Shown here: piece by piece, positions 12,440 through 23,219 of the stretch
How the letters are laid out: every line of letters begins with the position of its first letter
Numbering within the stretch: position 1 is the stretch's first letter
Assembly (NCBI GenBank): GCA_024803745.1
Contig: JANJXV010000024.1
Location: 22,357,927 to 22,421,926 of the forward strand
DNA: 64,000 nucleotides
Source: Megascapheus bottae
Lineage: Eukaryota; Chordata; Mammalia; Rodentia; Geomyidae
Reading direction: 5' to 3'
Notes under the pieces: generated by a model
What the model was told of the DNA's origin: nothing
The model's input: the letters and a program-made list of their open reading frames with translations, nothing else
Databases searched by the model: none
Translations under genes and position numbers: made by a program

Positions 12440-13060
12440 TTATTCTCGAGAGACACGGTGGCTTGCTGAGCTCTTCTCTAGGATGCAGTTACTAGATCGA
12501 TCGGGCCTCTGCACCCCACTTCCCTGGTCCCCCAGAGATTCAGCTGCCCGCGGATTGGGGGAGAGGTCTAGTGGCGGGCCAAAGGCGCACGGCAGAGGAG
12601 AGGCCCTGAGCGCGACACCCACCGTCCGTCCCCTCGCCCCCGATCCACCCAGAACAGGGGCCCAGTGGAGGCCACCGGCCCTCCCCGCCTCGCCTTCCCC
12701 GAAACCCCTCCTCCCCTCTCCCGCCGAGCCCCGGGGCGGGGCTTCTCCGGCGGCTGCGCGCTGGCGCCCGGGGCGGGGAGCGCTGGGCCCGGGCGCGCCG
12801 GGGCGGGGCGCGCCGGGGTGGGGCGGAGCGGAGCGGGCCACGGCGGGCCGGGGCGGGGCCTGTGCGCCCCCGGACCTGGAGACCTCGCGCGTTGTCTCCC
12901 CGAGGCTTCACTGTCCCTCGCCTTCACCCGCCGAGGCAGCATGGGGCCCGGGCCGCGGGCCCTGGAATTCTTCTACGATGTCATGTCCCCCTACTCCTGG
13001 CTGGGCTTCGAGGTGACCTGGAGGGGCGGGGAGACCCGCCGCGGCCTGGAGGGCGAAGGC
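12440..13060 (+). promoter_or_regulatory. CpG island promoter of GSTK1
   Basis: The stretch is very GC- and CpG-rich, with repeated GGGGCGGGG GC boxes (Sp1-type) around 12730-12860 and no TATA box just before the ATG. This is typical of a housekeeping promoter. The many long open frames on both strands here are composition artefacts. Confidence 0.85.
12941..13012 (+). CDS. GSTK1: GSTK1 coding exon 1
   Basis: It starts at ATG in context GGCAGCATGG and ends in GAG before GTGACC, phase 0. It encodes 24 residues including the SPYSW catalytic loop. Confidence 0.95.
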
Positions 13061-15696
13061 ACCGCGGGGCACCCACCGGCCACAAGTCTGAAAAGTTCTG
13101 GCCGGGCCTCGGGGTTGGGACAGGCAGAGCGTGTCCTGGCTCAAGGTCACTCGGTGCCATCGCTGGCTCCAAGTCCAGCCCAGGCAGGGCGGCTTCGGGA
13201 GTTCAGAAGAGCACGGGGGGGTCACTAAGGAGCCGGGGGGAGGGGAATCCAGGCCACCGTGGATGGATGGAAACCATCCACAGGTGCAAAGACCCGGGCA
13301 TCTGGAAGCGCGGAGCGTGCAGCCTGGGCGCCCTTTGCTCTCGGCTGAGCCCCCTCCCCGGGCCCGTCACTTCTGAGGTCCGCCACACTGGCTCTCCTTT
13401 GCCCTCTACACGGACAGGTCCTGTGCAGATACCAGAAACTCTGGAACATCAACCTGAAGTTGCAGCCCACCCTGCTTGGGGGCGTCCTGCGGGACAGTGG
13501 TAAGGCGGGGGAGAGCCCTGAGGCAGGGGGGAGAGGGGCGCGGGAGGGGCTGTCACCTGCAGCCCTGTGAGGGACACCCAAGGCGGGCCTGCCAAGCCCC
13601 AGAGTTTCCTCTCACCAACGGACCCAATCTCCACCCCCAGGAAACCAGGCGCCGGCTCTGGTGCCCGCCAAGGCTCGGTACATAAAAAATGACATTCATC
13701 TCCTGAAAGAGCATTTCCAGGTGCCCATGAATTTCCCCGAGAATTTCTTCACTGACGTTGTTAAAAAAGGTAAAGAGGCGGCGGGGTGCGACTGGGGTCA
13801 GCGGTGAGCAGAGCAGATGACTGCAGGGCCAGGAAGCAGGGACTAACTCGGGCTAAGCGCTGGCATGGGAAAGCCATTGTTGGGGACATAAAGGAGAAGC
13901 CAGGCAGGGCAAGTCAGTTATGTGACATTTGTGTGAAAGGCCACAAAGTGACTTAGCCCAGGGAAACCCAGCACCTGGGATGAGCTGGTTCCCCAGCTGA
14001 AGAGGAAAGAGAAGCCCCACTCACCGTGTCTGTGCACCCCTTCTCCTACCTTCCCCTCCACCCCACACGCACCAGGAACTGTGTCCGCCATGCGGTTCCT
14101 CACTGCAGTCAACATGGAGCAGCCACACATGCTGGAGAGGGTGTCCAGGGAGCTGTGGATGCGCATCTGGTCACGGGTAAGGCTGGGCGCTGCCAGTCTG
14201 CTGTTGGCAAGCTGGGCTGGCCGCCTGACTTGCCCAGCCACTTTACAGAATGGCTCCCTGATAGTGTCTTCCTGCTGAGTGTTCTCTTCTTCCCAGAATG
14301 AAGACGTCACATCGCCCCAGAGTATCCTGGAGGTGGGTACCGCATCTCCACCGGCATCTCCACCCACCGGGGGCACGAGGGAATCTGACAACTGTAGGCT
14401 ATGGGGGTTAGAGAAGAGACTCATTTTCCCATTGTACGAGAAAGGTCATAGTGATTTGGAGAGAAAGAGCATCTGTGTCTGGGGGGACAAATGACTGAGA
14501 AGCTGGAGCAAAAGGATTCTTAAAAGAATTTCTCATCAAGCACTCCTGGTGGCTTACATCCATGATCATGATCCTACTTACTCAGAAGGCTGACATCTGA
14601 GGTTGGAGGTTAGAAACTAGCTTAGGGAGACAAATGTAAACACACAGAGAGTGGTAGAACACCAGCCAACCTTGAGCAAAAATATTAAGCAAAAGCGTGA
14701 TGCCCCTGAGTCTAACCCTCAGTATTAGCAGCAAAAGAAAGAGGGGAGAGGGAGAAAAGGGAAAGAATTTCTCCAAGGCTAACAAAGTAGTTCAGTGTGA
14801 AGGGTGTGTGCTTAGCATGCATGAGACCCTGTGCTCAACCCCTCAACCACCCCCAAAAATGGAAGAAAAGAAAAGAATGTCTTATTGTAGAAAGAAGTAA
14901 TGCAAAGTACAGAATACATGACAGAATATATGACTATTTGATGCAGGGGAAGAGATGATCAACTTTGCAAAACCCCAGATGGGGACAGAACTCAGCCTCC
15001 AATGACCAACACAAACTTTACCAATATACACAGAGTAGAAAACCAGAGACTGAAAAGACCAAGAAGGGGAAGGGACAGGAGCCAGAATTATACAGACACC
15101 ATGGCAGCAAATTGAAATTGCTCAAAACATTAAAATCCATGCCAGAGACAGGGGCTTCAAATACAAAATGTTCAGTCAGGAAATTCAAAACAATACTTTC
15201 CCTCCAGTTTACAGGAGAGAGGTGAGGCATATTCATGTTTAATACATGAAATGGTAAACCACACCAAAGTTAAATGTGCACAGAATGCTCAGTACATCTT
15301 CTAGTGTCTTTATTTCATCAGAGAATAAGCATAATTCTATTTAACATTTTCCATGACATTTTAAACCCTTTTTTAGTATGCCAGTCTGGGAGCTTGAACT
15401 CAGAACCTGCATGCTTTTTCACTCAAAGTTGGTACTCTATCACTCGTTTAGCTTTCTGGTGATTGATAAGAGTCTCGCAGTTGGGCACTGGTAACTCATG
15501 CCTATAATCCTTGTTACTCGAGCGGCTGAAATCTGAGGATCGCAGTTTAAATCCTGGCCAGGCAGGAAAATCTGTGAAACTCTTATGTCCAATTAACTAC
15601 CAAAAAAAGCTGGAAGTGGAGTTGAAGCCCAAGTGGTAGAGTACTTGAGAAAAAAGCTTGGGGACAGCACACAGGCTCTGAAGTCAAGCACCAGAA

Positions 15697-15738
<42 letters not shown>

Positions 15739-17598
15739 CACACACACACACACACACACACATGCCCGGGCTAGTTTTGAACTGCAATCTTCAGATCTCA
15801 GCTTCCTGTGTAGCTAGAATTATAAACACGAGCTTACCACGCTCATTTTTAACTTTTTGAAAGTGTTCGTGCATTTCCACATAGCATCCCACATACCAGC
15901 CTTATTTTTGCTCACTTGTCCATTCCCTTATGTTGAGCATTTGGTCTGTGACACAAATCTCTTACTTAACCTGTCATTGACAAAACTTCATGACCTCCAA
16001 AAGTAGGACATCAAATCTCAATAGTAGGCCTACTCTAGCACTACCTGGAACACCCAGTGCCAACCCCACTCCCTAGGGGTCTGATGTCATTCTCTAGAAA
16101 ATGCCCTACCTATGATATGACTTTCTCTTTTTAAAGTAGCCTAAGTTGAAAACCACTGATCCAAAACTTCAGCAACCAACCTTAAATGGAAACCTTTATC
16201 ATCCTCGTAAAACCAGGCAGGTGACTGTAGCCATGATCTTGTTCCAAAATCCAGAGGAATTAGAACCCAGTCCTTGATTCTAAACAGTCTGCGATATTTA
16301 GAAATTCTGAGGAGTAGGAAGGAAATCAGTTGGGACTTGAATTCTGGGGACTTGGAATCTAGCGTTGCTGCTAACAAGCTCTGCAGCTGTGCACAGGTGA
16401 CACATTCCAACTCATCTCTTGTGAGAGGAGGAGGTGAGTCCAGCTAGTCTGTCCTCTGGCATTCACTTACCTCTGTGCCCCCTGATCTCTCTACTGATCT
16501 TAAGACTCCGAGGCAGGGAGACAGTTTCTCTCAACAAGAATAGACTGTCACTTGGGGGTGGCTGAAGGCCTTACCAGGAAAACCTGAGCACAAAGACAGA
16601 AACGACTGGAGCTTCTCATGAGCTCACAACCACAGCAAGGATGCAGCTGTGTTCTCTGCCATCCTCCTAGGCTGCAGAAAAAGCAGGTTTGTCTGCAGAG
16701 CAAGCTCAAAACTTCCTGAAGAAAACATCTACAGCAGAGGTGAAGAACAAGCTCAAGGAGACCACCGATGCAGCCTGCAAATACGGGGTGAGAAACTGCT
16801 CTCAAGTCCCACCGTAAAGGTAGACAGTAGTGTGGGGCACTTCACTCTTTCCCCAAAGTCTTTTCTCCAGTTCTTCTCAACAATCCCCGTTCTTCTCTTT
16901 TCTCCTACCTGAACCCAAGAAGGGAAGGGAGGGGAGGGGAGGGAAGGGAAGGGAAGGGGAGGGGAGGGGAAGACAAAAGCCAATTACTGTGTTACAAAGG
17001 TGGAACCTGAGGCAGGCCAGCTTCTTAGCAAAGATCCCTTCATTGGTTTTTCTCCTGTACCATCCTCCCCATCACATGTTTCCTGGAAGCCCCCCCCCCC
17101 CCCCCCCCGCCGCCCACCGATACACACTTGGTATATTGCCTTCTCTCTACGCTCAATAACTTTCCTCCAGGCCTTTGGGCTCCCTACCACTGTGGTGCAT
17201 TTGGATGGCAAAACCCACATGTTATTTGGCTCTGACCGCATGGACTTGCTAGCGCACTTGCTGGGTAAGTTCAAGTTTCTATTCTGAGCCTTCATACCGC
17301 CCTTACTCTCACCATCCAGGAGGAAGAATTCAGAATAAGTCCTTAGCACTTCCAACACGGAAGCAGTGCTACTCAAGGTTGGGTATCAGGGTGGGGAGAA
17401 GGGTAGGAGGGTGACTTCCTACTACAAAGAAGAGAAGGAAGCTGCTGGAGCTTGAAGGCAGGCACTGTTCATTCTAGAAAGCCCTAGGGCTCTGTGGGAC
17501 CCTCTCCTGCTGCCACATAGCCTGTGAATACTAATCTTCTTTATCCAGGAGAGAAGTGGATGGGCCCTGTGCCTCCAGCCCAGAGTTCCAAACTCTAA
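12941..17598 (+). CDS. GSTK1: Glutathione S-transferase kappa 1, complete, 8 exons, 226 aa
   Basis: Joining 12941-13012, 13418-13499, 13641-13769, 14076-14176, 14297-14332, 16671-16787, 17171-17264 and 17549-17598 gives 681 nt, i.e. 226 residues plus TAA, the same length as human GSTK1. All introns are GT-AG and every junction keeps frame. The product is a kappa-class, DsbA-like thioredoxin-fold transferase that conjugates glutathione to electrophiles and acts in mitochondria and peroxisomes (family knowledge). The N-terminus holds the [10 protein letters not shown] motif; Ser16 is the residue expected to stabilise the glutathione thiolate. The C-terminal half carries [11 protein letters not shown] and [10 protein letters not shown], the thioredoxin-fold cis-proline region and glutathione-binding surface. 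The protein ends in SKL, a canonical peroxisomal targeting signal, where the human protein ends in ARL. The start ATG sits inside a CpG island. Intron 5 (2.3 kb) is filled with SINE debris. Identification is confident. Confidence 0.97.
13418..13499 (+). CDS. GSTK1: GSTK1 exon 2
   Basis: The acceptor is CGGACAG and the donor is GTAAGG. It encodes [15 protein letters not shown] onward and ends in phase 1. Confidence 0.95.
13641..13769 (+). CDS. GSTK1: GSTK1 exon 3
   Basis: The acceptor is CCACCCCCAG and the donor is GTAAAG. It encodes [18 protein letters not shown] onward and ends in phase 1. Confidence 0.95.
14076..14176 (+). CDS. GSTK1: GSTK1 exon 4
   Basis: The acceptor is CGCACCAG and the donor is GTAAGG. 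It encodes the helical segment [18 protein letters not shown] onward, ending in WSR. Confidence 0.95.
14297..14332 (+). CDS. GSTK1: GSTK1 exon 5 (36-nt microexon)
   Basis: It encodes [12 protein letters not shown] between TCTTCCCAG and GTGGGT. It is short but symmetric (phase 0-0), so skipping it would keep the frame. Confidence 0.93.
14536..14735 (+). mobile_element. 7SL/B1-type SINE, diverged, GSTK1 intron 5
   Basis: CTGGTGGCTTACATCCATGA and CTACTTACTCAGAAGGCTGA, then a worn right monomer with TGGTAGAACACCAGCC. Confidence 0.62.
14776..14862 (+). mobile_element. SINE left-monomer fragment, GSTK1 intron 5
   Basis: TGCTTAGCATGCATGAGACC and GTGCTCAACCCCTCA are a diverged ID-like monomer without a right half. 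Confidence 0.6.
15370..15460 (-). mobile_element. SINE fragment, GSTK1 intron 5
   Basis: GCCAGTCTGGGAGCTTGAAC and TGGTACTCTATCACTC resemble a reverse right monomer, heavily diverged. Confidence 0.5.
15478..15697 (+). mobile_element. Dimeric 7SL/B1-type SINE, GSTK1 intron 5
   Basis: GGGCACTGGTAACTCATGCC to GAAGTCAAGCACCAGAAC, running into a TC/AC microsatellite. Confidence 0.75.
15700..15762 (+). repeat. (CT)n(AC)n compound microsatellite, GSTK1 intron 5
   Basis: About 18 CT units, then CATA and 12 AC units. Confidence 0.96.
15763..15845 (-). mobile_element. 7SL/B1-type SINE left-monomer fragment, inverted
   Basis: GCCCGGGCTAGTTTTGAACT and GTGTAGCTAGAATTATAAAC read as a reverse left monomer. 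It faces the copy at 15478-15697 across the microsatellite. Confidence 0.6.
16035..16160 (+). mobile_element. Possible MER5-type DNA transposon relic
   Basis: The stretch with CCAACCCCACTCCCTAGGG ends in GTTGAAAACCACTG, like the GAGAACCACTG end of MER5. Diverged. Confidence 0.35.
16671..16787 (+). CDS. GSTK1: GSTK1 exon 6
   Basis: The acceptor is ATCCTCCTAG and the donor is GTGAGA. It encodes [16 protein letters not shown] and on to AACKYG, the helical subdomain of kappa transferases. Confidence 0.95.
16919..16972 (+). repeat. Purine-only GGGA/GGGAA repeat, GSTK1 intron 6
   Basis: 54 bp of strictly A/G sequence on this strand. Confidence 0.95.
17090..17108 (+). repeat. C19 homopolymer, GSTK1 intron 6
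   Basis: An unbroken run of C 62 bp before the exon 7 acceptor. Length is likely uncertain in any assembly. Confidence 0.95.
17171..17264 (+). CDS. GSTK1: GSTK1 exon 7
   Basis: The acceptor is TTTCCTCCAG and the donor is GTAAGT. It encodes [18 protein letters not shown] onward and ends in phase 1. Confidence 0.95.
17549..17598 (+). CDS. GSTK1: GSTK1 exon 8, terminal coding part
   Basis: The acceptor is TTTATCCAG. It encodes [16 protein letters not shown] and then TAA. The last three residues, SKL, form a PTS1 signal. Confidence 0.95.
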
Positions 17599-17790
17599 GA
17601 TTGCCCAGAGTACTGGGACAAACCAGCGACATACCAGCTGCACCACTCGGGGCTATCTCAGCTGCCTGCCCCTACAAATAGCCCATCGTAAGTCCTGGCT
17701 GCCTTTACTTCTGCACCTTACTAAGTGCCTTTTGGAGAATGCCAAATCCTGCTTTCCCACAAAATAAAGCTAATGCCAACAGGCAAAATA
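17599..17790 (+). other. GSTK1: GSTK1 3' UTR with poly(A) signal
   Basis: A short 3' UTR follows the stop codon. A canonical AATAAA lies at 17763-17768. A second AATAAA at 18776-18781 could serve a longer transcript form. Cleavage positions are inferred. Confidence 0.7.
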
Positions 17791-18837
17791 TGACAGTCTG
17801 GGTCTGCCCTGTTAGTGTTGATGTATACTTGTTCCTGTAGTCGTATCTGGCCCACTCCAGTGGAACTCTTGCCAGACCTTTAACATCTTTTGGTCCAGGG
17901 TGGGAACTGTCCCCATTTCTCTTACTCACCAACCCACTGATCTCTGTCAGGGAAAGAAAACAAAACCGCGTGAGCTTAGCAGCTAACCAGCTTGCCACCT
18001 TACCAGACACATGATGTTACCAGGACTGGGCTCAGAAACCCAGTAAGGGAGAACAGTGAAAGGAGTCAGAGGATGGCCCAGCTTGGACCCAAATATTTAA
18101 TCCAGGTCCAGTGACACAGACCAATAGAACCAGGGCAAAGTTAGTGCACAGAGACTTGGGGAAGTTCCTCACCCCTTCTTAGTTCTTGGCTTACCCACCA
18201 TGCAGATGCTGAGAGCACCTCTGAGCCCATTTCTGGCCGGAGGTTCCTAACTCATGTGCCCTCCAAAGTACTTTAGCCTTCCCATCCTCCACCCCCAATT
18301 GTGAAACACTATCCAAAGTTAGTGCTTCTGTTACTGCCAGAATCCGTTCATCAGAATCCTGAGTTCCTGACTTTCAATAGCACATACACTGCTATGGGAA
18401 ATTTATTCTGAAACTGGGCCTATATTGGAAAGGAGTCCCCAAGCCTTCAGTAGTGCTGGAGGCCTTGAACAGCCAATGCCAGCTTCTCTTTGTCCCCTCC
18501 CTCTGGTTTTTCTCATCTCCCATCCCATTTTCCCTTATTGTCTCCCATTACTTTTTGCTTTCTTCCTCTCACTCCCTTTTCCATGATTCCTATATCACTC
18601 AGATTTAAAACCTGTGTTCTCTATGCCCAAAGTATAACTCCTCCCTTTTTCAAAGAAGTTTATAACATAAAATTATGGGAAAATGTCCAATCTTACAAAC
18701 TGAAGAGGCAAATTAAAAAGGTACAGTTCCTCATAGATGAGAGTTGCTGGAGCCTGGACTGTAGGAAGTTTTATGAATAAAGGTTACTGACTCCACACTG
18801 TGGCTTTTGTTTTCTTCTCATTTCAAAAATTGTGATG

Positions 18838-18885
18838 AGGGTGCCAGTGGCTCACACATGTAATCCTAGCTGCTTCAGAGGCTGT
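18838..18885 (+). mobile_element. 7SL/B1-type SINE 5' fragment
   Basis: GGTGCCAGTGGCTCACACAT and GTAATCCTAGCTGC, cut off where the L1 begins. Confidence 0.55.
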
Positions 18886-19760
18886 TAACCTGAGATACCA
18901 CCTTACCCCAACCGGAATGGCCAACATTCTGAACTCAGGGCAGGGATGTGGAGAAGGAGGAACCCTACTGCACTGCTGGTACAGCCACTCTGGAAAGCAG
19001 TTTGGAGGTTCCTGAGAAAAAACTAAACCTTCCCTACGACCCAGCCTTTCCACTCCTAGGCATCCAACCTAAGCATCATAACCCAGCATATGATAAGGAC
19101 ACCTGCTCAGCCATGTTCATCTCTGCACTATTCATAATAGCCATGCGATGGAAACAACCCAGATGCCCCACTACAGATGAATGAATACAAAACATGTGGT
19201 GTGGGTCCAGGAGTTTGGCCTAGTGGTAGAGTGCTTGCCTAGCATGCACAAAAACCCGGGTTCGATTCCTCGGTACCCCACATACATAGAAAAAAAGCCG
19301 GAAGTGGTGCTGAGGCTCAAGAGCTCTAGCCTTGAGAAAACCCAAGGACAGTGCTCAGGCCCTGAGCTCAAGCCCAGGACTGGCAAAAAAAAAAAAAAGT
19401 GGTGTATATCTACAATGGAATTCTGCATAGCCAACAGACAAGATAAAATAATGGCATTCAAGGGGAAGTGGATGAAATTAGAGCAAATCAGGTTGAGTGA
19501 GGCAAGCCAAGACCAAAGGAACAAAAAGTACATGGTCTCCTTGATATGTGGATATTAAATCCAAACAGTACAAGAGTGATGACTCAATAATCGGGTACTC
19601 AAGGTCATTGACATGAATTTGGAGATCTAGATATATAAACATATATATGGAGACATAGACATATAAATCTATGATGGGATATATATTCTATAGACATATT
19701 GATAATACTATATAGATCAATAGCTATCTATGACATACAAACTCCCAGCTTACTTTTAAT
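18886..19760 (+). mobile_element. L1 3'-end fragment interrupted by a SINE
   Basis: The L1 tail (GATGTGGAGAAGGAGGAACC, ACTATTCATAATAGCCATG, AACCCAGATGCCCCACTACA) runs to about 19205, is split by a SINE (19206-19400) and resumes at GTGGTGTATATCTACAATGG. The end is AT-rich and unclear. Confidence 0.78.
19206..19400 (+). mobile_element. Dimeric tRNA/ID-type SINE inserted in L1
   Basis: A full dimer with poly(A) tail; GTGGTGT recurs on both sides. It is young, judging from its closeness to the consensus of the copies here. Confidence 0.88.
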
Positions 19761-19865
19761 TCTGTTCTTAAATCTATGTGCCAGTGATTGACATAGAGAT
19801 TCCATTCTTGAATACTTGTTTGTTAAACTTGACAGTTGAAATATGATGTAAAAAAATCAGTGTTA

Positions 19866-20062
19866 GGCCGGGAATTTGGCCCAGAGATAGAGTACTTGTC
19901 TAGCGTGCACAAAGACCCGGGTTCGATTCCTCGGTACCACACACATGGAAAAAAGCTGGAAGAGGTTCTGAGGCTCAAGTGGTAGAGTGTTTAGCCTTGA
20001 GAAAGTCCAAGGACAGTGCTCAGGCCCTGAGCTCAAGCCCAGGACTGGCAAAAAAAAAAAAT
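19866..20062 (+). mobile_element. Dimeric tRNA/ID-type SINE with target-site duplication
   Basis: A full dimer; AAAAATCAGTGTTA precedes and follows it. Confidence 0.9.
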
Positions 20063-20094
20063 CAGTGTTAATAAAAGCTTTTAATAAAAAAAAA

Positions 20095-20580
20095 AGAGGC
20101 TATTAGGATCACAATTCAAAACCAATGAAAGTGAACGAATCTGAAAGCTTCGTAGTATCTCCATCCAAAAAGCCAGACATGGTAGTGAACCAGCCTCAAA
20201 CAAAAAAAAGTGACAAAAAGAAAAAACAGTGTGACTACACAGCTAGGTACAATGGCTGGATTGCACCTTGTAATAGCTACTTGAGAGGCCGAAAATAGGA
20301 GAATCATGGTTCAAGGACCCTTTTTCAAACCCTAAGCAAGGTGGCACACATCTGTCATTCTAAGCTATGTAAGAGGTTGAGATTGGTTCCAAGCCAATTT
20401 GAGATTTCATCTCAACAGAGGAAAGCCAGACACAGTGGCATTAACCTGCCATCCTACCAACAACAAGAAACCATGCAAGCACATACTGAGCTCTAGCTTA
20501 AAAATAACTAGCTAAGGTTGGAAGCATGGCTTAGGGTTATCACACAAACTTAGTGTCAATCCCTGCGTACTTTCAAAAAG
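20095..20580. mobile_element. Old SINE debris
   Basis: Several worn B1-like phrases (CACATCTGTCATTCTAAGC, CTACTTGAGAGGCCGAAA, CATGGTTCAAGGACCC) lie in tandem. Boundaries cannot be set. Confidence 0.4.
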
Positions 20581-20985
20581 TAATGAATTAATAACCAATA
20601 GCCTTTCTGCTGCACATCATGATAACCATAGTTAGGACATATCATATAGGTCCAAATAGTTAAAGCAATGCTTATTAAATGTTATCAACTCCAAAACGGT
20701 AGCAACATTATAGATATGTTAATCATTCTACAATGTAAACACATTGTTCCCCATAAACATAATCAGTATTTGTCAAAGATAAAAAAAATTAAAATAACAC
20801 AGTACATACCACTCAGGGGGGAAAGGATATGATCAGATTATATTTATAATTCTGTGAGGTTCCATATTTCACCCTATGCCTCCCATTCTATGCACGTGAA
20901 GCCAGCACAGGAGCTTGCAATCTACACAGCCTGTGACCTTACAACTGGCTTAACGCTTCCTGTCACTATGTTGAAATTATAATTT

Positions 20986-21100
20986 GGAGAAAGTTTTGAG
21001 ACACAGTCTTACTGTATCCTGGCTGGCCTCACACTTAGGGTTCTCCTATCCCAGGCTTTCGAGTATTGGGATTAAATGCATGCACCACATCTCACTCCTC
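20986..21100 (-). mobile_element. B1 SINE
   Basis: GAGACACAGTCTTACTGTAT, CCTGGCTGGCCTCACAC and TATTGGGATTAAATGCATGC are a reverse B1 monomer. Confidence 0.72.
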
Positions 21101-21835
21101 AAGATTTTTTTAAATTCATGGACCTGAATTTTCACTTTGTACTGGACCCACATACTGAATGGCTGTGGCTGAGCTTGTAACCACTTAATATATTCAGGGC
21201 AAATGCTTCTCAAAGAAATGAAGCAATGCAAAACAGTGAGAGAAAGGGAAAAACCAAGGAAGCTGCTACAGAGTAGAAGCCAAGCAAAATCAAAGGAACG
21301 GAGGGGAATGGCACAGATTAGGAAAGACTAATGGAGATTTCAAGAATGGATGCTGTTGGAAGGCAGGGAGGATGAGAATGAAAGTGGGGTCTGGGTGGAA
21401 GACTGGCATTTGGGGGGGGCATTACTCATCATTTTTCTTCTCAGAAGTCACAGTACTTCATTCAGCTGTTCTTCCCAGGCACCAGAAAAAGTGGAAGAGG
21501 TAGCCATTCAAACCCCAGGAGGGAGAGAAAAGGCTGGAGGCCAGCGGCACTCCTGCTTACTCATTCCCTGACTTCAGCCCAGCATAGGAAACCCCTTTAA
21601 TGAATATATGGAAAATGAAAACTCTCGGCTTTGATAAGATCAGCTCATCTTTTGATTTTGTCTTTGTGTGGTTTGTGTGTGAATGTGTGTGCGTGTGTGT
21701 ACACTAAACAATAAAGATGTTCATAGCATATAGCATATGTTAGAACTAATATATACATATCAGTTATAAGTATACATAAGTTCTACATAATTAGCTATGT
21801 AACATTAATTATAGTGTCCTTTAGAAACTAACTTT
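21101..21835. other. Intergenic, nothing recognised
   Basis: A TG-rich patch (GTGTGTGTGAATGTGTGTGC near 21675) and an AATAAA, but no gene evidence. Confidence 0.45.
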
Positions 21836-21972
21836 TTTTCTTTTTTTTTATTGTAATTAGTAAAAGGGTTACATGATATTTGCCAGATAGAAGGTGCATT
21901 AATTCACATACATTGATACCCTTTCACATGTCTTGGTACCCATTTCCCTCCCTCCCCCCACACCCCCCACTA
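21836..21972 (-). mobile_element. L1 3'-UTR fragment
   Basis: Reverse complement of the lineage-specific L1 tail: TTATTGTAATTAGTAAAAGG and then a C-rich stretch. Confidence 0.7.
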
Positions 21973-22359
21973 GAAACTAACTTTTAAAAAACTGAAATAA
22001 CCAACCCCTAAATAATTAACTACAAAAGAGAGACAGGAATTACTTACATTTTGAAAGGAATGACTGCACTTTCATGTGATACCATTACAGCAGTGATTTA
22101 TTTCCACTATCGAGAGTTTCCTTCATTTATCTTAATATTTATTTCTTACACCTACATTTGAAGTAAAAATCAAATACACAAGTCAACATTCTAATAATGG
22201 TACCATCTCTAGAGAAAAATTCTACTTCCTTTATCAACTTAGTCTATTTTCAAGGGAGTAGCTGGTTCTAGAAAGTATCAGAGCTTAAAAAAAAAAGGCT
22301 TGAAAAGGAAGGAGAAAAGATTTGTGCCAGAAAAAGGCAACTGAAAGAGAATGAACCTG

Positions 22360-22765
22360 GTATGTATATACACGTATTTGTTTATTTGAAATAGGGAAGG
22401 GAAAAACAAGATGAGTGGGAGGGGGTGGGGGAGGGGAAGTGGGAGAAAAACATGGGAAGATGTAACAATGTTCAAGAAGTAATGAATCCTTGGGGAGTTT
22501 GGGCTAGTGGTAGAGTGTTTGCCTTGCATGCTCCAAGACCAGGGTTCGATTCCTCAGTACCACATACATAGAAAAAGCCAGAAGTGGTGCTATGGCTCAA
22601 GTGGTAGAACTCTAGCCTTGAGAAAGTCCAAGGACAGTGCTCAGGCCCTGAGCTCAAGCCCAGGACAGGTAAAATAAATAAATAAATAAGAAGTAATGGA
22701 TTTACTACATGACGAATGTAACTGTAACCCTTCTATACATCACCCCACAACAAACTTTTTAAAAA
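22360..22765 (+). mobile_element. L1 3'-UTR fragment interrupted by a SINE
   Basis: TGAAATAGGGAAGGGAAAAA and a G-rich block lead to GTTCAAGAAGTAATG. A SINE intervenes, and the L1 resumes at AAGAAGTAATGG and ends CTTCTATACATCACCCC. Confidence 0.82.
22490..22682 (+). mobile_element. Dimeric tRNA/ID-type SINE inserted in L1 3' UTR
   Basis: A full dimer with an (AAAT)n tail; AAGAAGTAATG recurs on both sides. Confidence 0.9.
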
Positions 22766-23219
22766 AATGAGAATGGAAGGGTCAGAATATGATCATAAGT
22801 CATTGAGTCAGTACCTATTCACTGTTAACCAATAAATGATAGGGCAGGTAATTATTCAGTCAATACTGCATGCCAATTACTGAGATAATCCTCCCTGGGG
22901 ATTCTTGATCCCCACCCTTCCAGGTACTCAGTCCCTCCTCTGAACGACTGTACCTTGCTTCCAGCACTTGTCACTGTGTACCTTGTCTCCCTGCAAATAT
23001 GTTGCCTCTCTGCTCCATTGCAGGCACCCTAGAGCATCCACACAGGCAAGTGAAGAATAAAAAAGGAAATTCCCCAATGTAAATCTCACGACGCTTGCTT
23101 CAAGTGTGGGGATGTAAGCCCTTCTGCAATGTCAATGACACTCCTACAGTGTCAGAGAGAGACAGAAAAGTGGATTCCTTGGAGGATAATTTAGTTCTCC
23201 TTAAAAAACTTTACCTCAG
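22766..23219. other. Intergenic, nothing recognised
   Basis: Mixed-composition unique sequence. No exon or repeat could be supported. Confidence 0.45.

Noticed and set aside
12348..13634. Many long open frames on both strands (up to 222 codons) at the GSTK1 island
   Set aside because: Low stop-codon density in CpG-rich DNA; the real exon 1 is only 24 codons, confirmed by homology and splice sites.
13918..14424. Reverse open frame of 168 codons
   Set aside because: It lies antisense to GSTK1 exons 4-5 and has no recognisable protein family.
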